This document shows positions 60,260-64,000 of a stretch of DNA of 64,000 bases, in pieces. A program made the position numbers and the translations under genes. This DNA is from Aphrocallistes beatrix. Its lineage: Eukaryota; Porifera; Hexactinellida; Sceptrulophora; Aphrocallistidae. The DNA lies in the NCBI GenBank assembly GCA_963281255.1, contig OY725497.1, forward strand, positions 992,001 through 1,056,000, in the 5' to 3' direction. The first letter of the stretch is position 1. Each line of letters starts with the position of its first letter. The notes under the pieces were generated by a model that saw nothing but the letters and a program-made list of their open reading frames with translations, was not told where the DNA came from and did no database searches.

Positions 60260-61384
60260 TTAAAAACATTTCCTATTCACAATACTTGGTCCATATTCAT
60301 CATACTCCTCCTTAGATATGCACATTCTCTTGAACTGGTCCATAGAGGCTAACACAGCGCCTCCCTTCCAGTTACTATACATTCTCTCAGGATCTGAGAG
60401 GACTGATACATAAGTTTTCGCTGGGGCTACACGAAATATTTCTCTCTGTATACGCTCCCCCATGCCAGGGAACAGAGTGTTGCCTCCTGACAGGATCATG
60501 TTGGCAAACAGATTGTTATGGATTTCAACATCACATTTCGTTATAGAGTTGTGTAAGAGTTCTTGTATACCCGCAGCACTGGACCCAATCAGTGATGGCT
60601 GAAAAAGAGGCTCCGAGCAGCGGAATCTCTCATCACCAATTGCGATTATTCGACCATCTGGCAGCTCGTAGTTCTCAACTTTAAAATTTGGTTTTTCTAA
60701 TTCAGTTTTATAATCCTGCGAGACATAACAGAGTTTTCTTTTTATATCATCAATCAATGCTTCATTTGATGTACATAATGCATAACCACGTTCACTTAAA
60801 ATTTTATTGAAAAATTCTGTCGAATCACGTCCAGCTGCTACCTCCATCCGTAGCATGCCGCGTTTAATAGCGTGTCCTCTGATAACTGGGACTGTGTGAG
60901 AGACACCATACCCTGACTCAATCACCATCCCGGATATTCTGCCATGAGCGAATGCAGTCAGTTCGCAAGTAAGTGAGAGGTAGAGAAAAGGAGTGTTGAA
61001 AGTCTCGAACATTATTTGAGTGGTCTTCTCCCGGTTGGCTCCAAGATTGGAAGGCTGTTCTGTGAGCAGCACACAGCACTCTTCAGGATATACGCGCAGT
61101 TCGTTCCGGAATGTATGACTCCATATCTTCTCCATGTCATCCCAGTTTGTGATTATTCCGCGTTCTATTGGATACTTCGCAGCGGGAATTGTACGAGGCA
61201 TATGATAGCATTCGTCCCCAACATAAACATCTTTTGCATACAATTGGAGCATGAACTTAGGAATTGAAAGTCTCCTTACAATCGAAGGGAAGATAGCGGA
61301 AGGGAAAGGGTTCCCGGCAAACCCTGCCTTGATACAGCCAGAACCATTATCAATCACGACTTTATGCTTTTCTTCCATTCCCAA
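60260..61384 (-). CDS. Divergent actin paralogue with altered ATP site
   Basis: 374 residues, the length of actin, ending 'EYDEYGPSIVNRKCF' (actin: GPSIVHRKCF). Actin landmarks: 'VVIDNGSGCIKAGFAG' (phosphate loop 1, Asp12, Lys20), 'YPIERGIITNWDDMEKIW', 'LLTEQPSNLGANREKTTQI', 'KCDVEIHNNLFANMILSGGN'. Differences from conventional actin: Thr139 where actin has catalytic Gln137; 'IESGYGVSHT' where actin has DSGDG(V)THT, so Asp154 to Glu and Asp157 to Tyr; a diverged DNase I-binding loop ('FMLQLYAKDVYVGDE'). It is closer to actin than to Arp1-11. Intronless, perhaps from a retrocopy. Polymerisation and hydrolysis are doubtful. Confidence 0.85.
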   Translation of the reverse strand: MGMEEKHKVVIDNGSGCIKAGFAGNPFPSAIFPSIVRRLSIPKFMLQLYAKDVYVGDECYHMPRTIPAAKYPIERGIITNWDDMEKIWSHTFRNELRVYPEECCVLLTEQPSNLGANREKTTQIMFETFNTPFLYLSLTCELTAFAHGRISGMVIESGYGVSHTVPVIRGHAIKRGMLRMEVAAGRDSTEFFNKILSERGYALCTSNEALIDDIKRKLCYVSQDYKTELEKPNFKVENYELPDGRIIAIGDERFRCSEPLFQPSLIGSSAAGIQELLHNSITKCDVEIHNNLFANMILSGGNTLFPGMGERIQREIFRVAPAKTYVSVLSDPERMYSNWKGGAVLASMDQFKRMCISKEEYDEYGPSIVNRKCF

Positions 61385-62140
61385 TACTAATTGAAGGCAT
61401 TAATATGTAAAACTAAGAAGCTCGCCAGTGTCGCACCTCGAGACTCCAGACATTATCCTAACCTGTTCATTAATATAAATGTCCGAAAATTGGATTTAAG
61501 AATTTACACCAACCCCAATCTATTGCCCTATCCCTATGCTGGATACACCCCGACTCAAAACGACTGTACCATCGGCGCCGGCGCCACGGTTTTAGAAGTG
61601 GTCCGTTTTTTACTTCACCAACCGAAAAGTGGTCCGGTTAAAACCGGACCAGTGACACCGGCCCTGACCATATGCACACATATCCATATGTATATGGATG
61701 GAGTAGGCTATGTACGTACTCATTTCTCTGGACCAAAATTCATTTGATATATAGATTCCTCTGTAATATCAACTCTGTTAGTGAGCTATTAAAAACGTTC
61801 ATCCGCATGCGGATATCGCATGCGAATTGCGAGAATGAAAATTAAGTAATAATAAAAGAAATTTTGGAATAAAAAAGGGACACATATATAGTTAGCAAGG
61901 TCCTGGGACAAATTAAACATCCCCAGAGTAGTTATGGACAAGGCCTTCAGACATGGGCCGGCCATGGCCGCCCCACTTTTGACGAAGCATCTGATGGGTG
62001 GGTCTGGGGAGGTTAGTTAGTAGGCCTGGAATGACTAGTAGGTATGCAGAGGTGCGGCTGGGGGAGGTTAATGGGTAGGCAAGGCGGCCTTGGCAGCAAC
62101 AATTTGAGGAGCTTCCAACGGCACTGGTTATAAATGAAGG
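61385..62140. other. Upstream region of the actin-like gene, repeat-rich
   Basis: Contains the actin-like promoter, a GGTCCGGTTTTAACCGGACC-type hairpin at about 61632-61652 and the fragment of the 46632 MITE family (61711-61782). A frame at 61913-62167 (-) has no recognised content. Confidence 0.5.
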
Positions 62141-62599
62141 TAGACTTGTCAGGCCAAAATTGGTCACCCCTGGCTAAATTTGGTCACCCGGACCAGTTTT
62201 GGCTGCCAAAATTAGTCTGGGGGACCAGTTTTAGTGCAGTTTCTGCAGAGATGCCCCTATGGCAAGGACGGTGTACCACATCCGTCCATTTGTATGTATC
62301 TCCGTACGCTGCGAAATTTGAGTTTTCAAAAATTTAGTAGTCCCGATGTACTGCAATATTCATATCTCACATGCCAAGTCAGCTGCACTATCGGTCTACC
62401 GACAGACTTTTTTTTTCACATGTTAATGCCAACTTGAGCCATGATAAAAGCGGGGTGCAGCGTTGAAGTTTGCAGGAAATGGCGGGACGCAATAGTAAAA
62501 CTTCTACATACTTGTAGAATAAAAAAAGTGGACAGAATAAAACTTCATATAAAAGCGGGACATTCATGAAAATTAGCTCAACAGAAGAATGCAAAAATC

Positions 62600-62681
62600 G
62601 GACGTCCAGTCAAAAACGTGCAGTTGGCATGTATTGAATAGACTCCCTATTAATAGAGACCTCCTAGAGTGATTGTAATGT
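62600..62681. repeat. 82-bp direct repeat, first copy
   Basis: Starts GGACGTCCAGTCAAAAACGT and ends AGTGATTGTAATGT; repeated at 62857-62938 without a visible difference. The spacer is 175 bp. Confidence 0.9.
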
Positions 62682-62856
62682 TGTTAAGTGCAAGGGCAAT
62701 TAGTCTGGACCAATATAATATACAGATTAGCTAGATACACACAGTTAAGAAAACTAAATTAGTGGCTACTACACTAATGACTAATCTCACTAATACTACT
62801 AGACTTATCTAGGAAACTAATGGGTTTTTACTAAAGTACGTAATTAGCATAGACAT

Positions 62857-62938
62857 GGACGTCCAGTCAAAAACGTGCAGTTGGCATGTATTGAATAGAC
62901 TCCCTATTAATAGAGACCTCCTAGAGTGATTGTAATGT
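62857..62938. repeat. 82-bp direct repeat, second copy
   Basis: Same sequence as 62600-62681 in the same orientation. Confidence 0.9.
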
Positions 62939-63075
62939 CATCACATCCTATGAGGAGAGGACTACTTTAGTGTACGTAATTACTAAGTAAATGACACAAA
63001 ATTTAACCCGGACCAGTTTTGGTCTGCAAAAATTGGTCTCCCCCGGACCATTTTTTCATGACAGGCTCAAGTAGC

Positions 63076-63773
63076 GTTGGTGAGGCCCTGGCTCTACCAA
63101 TAATCTTTAGGGCATTAGGATCACGCGATCATTGACCGCTTGATCACGATTGCGATTCTATTTTGACGATGGAATGAAGTCAGATCCTTTTTTTTGAATG
63201 ACCGGTTGGGAGATTATGAACTTTTTTAGCCTGATCATTTTTCTAATCATTTTGAGGATCCTCACCATCATTGACTTATTCTATTTTTCTATGCTGTTGT
63301 CATTTTGAGTCTTTTCCAGATCCATTAAAAAATCTTAGCGCATGCACTGATTGGCTCTTAGATTATGTGCTTCTTATTGCAGGATATCTGAACCTAGAAG
63401 GGACGGGGATGGGATAAGCCTGGGATATTCTATGTTTCACATTAGGCGCAACCTATCAATTCTGATCGCTCTCAACAAATTATACTTAAGTATGTACTAT
63501 AAATATGTCCACTGATCCACATTCAACTCCAATGAGTTCAGTGCATTCAAATTCTCCCTCCCAGACTTTGAAAAAAATTTGAAACTTTTTCTTCGGTGAG
63601 TTGGAGTATCCCCCCGGAATTGGATAATCCCAGGCAGTATTATGGCAAATAACAAATCCATATTTCAGTCAGCACCAGGTTCATCACTTGCAATCTGCCA
63701 TCTATAGCTCTTGTTAGTAAGATACTTAATGTAGGCAAGTATTATCTAGTAAACTTTCAAGGTGCCACAATTT
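63076..63773. other. Terminal intergenic sequence
   Basis: No gene, RNA or repeat recognised apart from the MITE that follows. Confidence 0.4.
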
Positions 63774-63870
63774 GGGCATGCCTAATTTACGGGATGGGCC
63801 TGCATCCCGTCCCATAAATTATGCATCTAGATTTTCCGGGACTGTCCAGTCCCGGAAATTAGGCATGCCC
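63774..63870. mobile_element. Palindromic hAT-like MITE, 97 bp
   Basis: Ends GGGCATGCCTAATTT and AAATTAGGCATGCCC are perfect inverted repeats, flanked by an exact 8-bp duplication CACAATTT (63766-63773 and 63871-63878). Inside are two further hairpins, ACGGGATGGG/CCCGTCCCAT-type and CCGGGACTG/CAGTCCCGG. Same family as 951-1319. Confidence 0.95.
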
Positions 63871-64000
63871 CACAATTTGCAGATGTTGCATTGTTTTATT
63901 GGTGCCGACTTGCTTTATTTCTGGGATACGGAAAATGTAGTGAACTGAAATAATATCACTCCTTTTATCCAGGGAATGAAAGGTTCAGGAACAAACTTAT

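Larger units (their letters stand above)
62141..63075. repeat. Repeat-derived stretch with GGACCAGTTTT units and an 82-bp direct repeat
   Basis: GGACCAGTTTTGG-type units at 62150-62235 and 63005-63075 belong to the minisatellite family at 2816-3065. Two copies of an 82-bp sequence, 62600-62681 and 62857-62938, look identical. No coding content. Confidence 0.6.

Noticed and set aside
1-64000. tRNA, rRNA, CRISPR arrays or bacterial-type operons
   Set aside because: No A/B-box pairs with a cloverleaf, no rRNA motifs and no regularly spaced repeats of CRISPR type were found; the content is eukaryotic.

Overview
The window is nuclear DNA of an intron-poor invertebrate animal. All recognisable proteins are metazoan (a PHF20-type chromatin reader, kappaB-Ras, neutral sphingomyelinase SMPD2, carnitine acetyltransferase, peroxisomal sarcosine oxidase, U1-C, an SLC9B exchanger, a PRSS23-like protease, TRAF-like and NHL-repeat proteins). 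Almost every one reads as a single open frame, although several of these families are split by many introns in other animals. The NHL and TRAF-like paralogues and an orphan 7TM family would suit a sponge or another non-bilaterian, but that placement is inference. GC is low between genes, and short non-autonomous transposons are dense.

Layout. 1-729 is the 3' part of an NHL-repeat gene. 951-1319 is a palindromic MITE. About 1670-1985 is a decayed cytochrome c oxidase subunit 5A copy. 3584-9940 is a tandem segmental duplication: a PRSS23-like protease (-) with a 7TM gene (+), then a fragment of the same protease with a second 7TM gene. The first 7TM copy is dead and carries a hAT MITE; the second is intact. 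This block also holds two Helitron-like elements, a TTAA-flanked MITE and a 58-bp perfect palindrome. 10345-11803 is a minisatellite followed by nested TA-flanked MITEs. 12352-13560 is PIPOX, ending in the peroxisomal signal SKL. 13938-15848 holds a Tc1-like MITE and two large foldbacks. Then follow a coiled-coil protein (16593-17585), SMPD2 (18744-19958), kappaB-Ras (20734-21282), a small CNC/Bach-like bZIP gene (23608-24045), a Rab-type GTPase (24995-25588) and PHF20 (28644-32498).

33822-40534 is an old DNA transposon with terminal repeats of roughly 218 bp, into which a young Ty3/Gypsy LTR element has inserted (34205-39295; identical 193-bp LTRs, 4-bp target duplication). Next come CRAT (41004-42776, ending in AKL), a possible two-exon microprotein gene (43340-43673), a hAT MITE (44378-44510), a Tc1-like MITE (45358-45834), U1-C (46009-46584) with a MITE in its 5' leader, SLC9B (49108-51102), an orphan protein whose C-terminus resembles the dynein heavy-chain microtubule-binding stalk head (54452-55726), a TRAF-like gene (56728-57963), an NHL-family pseudogene (59252-59878) and a divergent actin (60260-61384). 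The last 2.6 kb is repeat-derived.

The genes do not form one pathway. Loose functional groupings are two peroxisomal enzymes (PIPOX, CRAT), kappaB-Ras with a TRAF-like protein (both in NF-kappaB-type signalling in other animals), and two cytoskeletal oddities (the dynein-stalk-like protein and the divergent actin). The items most worth a second look are the dynein-stalk-like protein, the divergent actin, the spliced microgene and the empty-site evidence that fixes several transposon boundaries.
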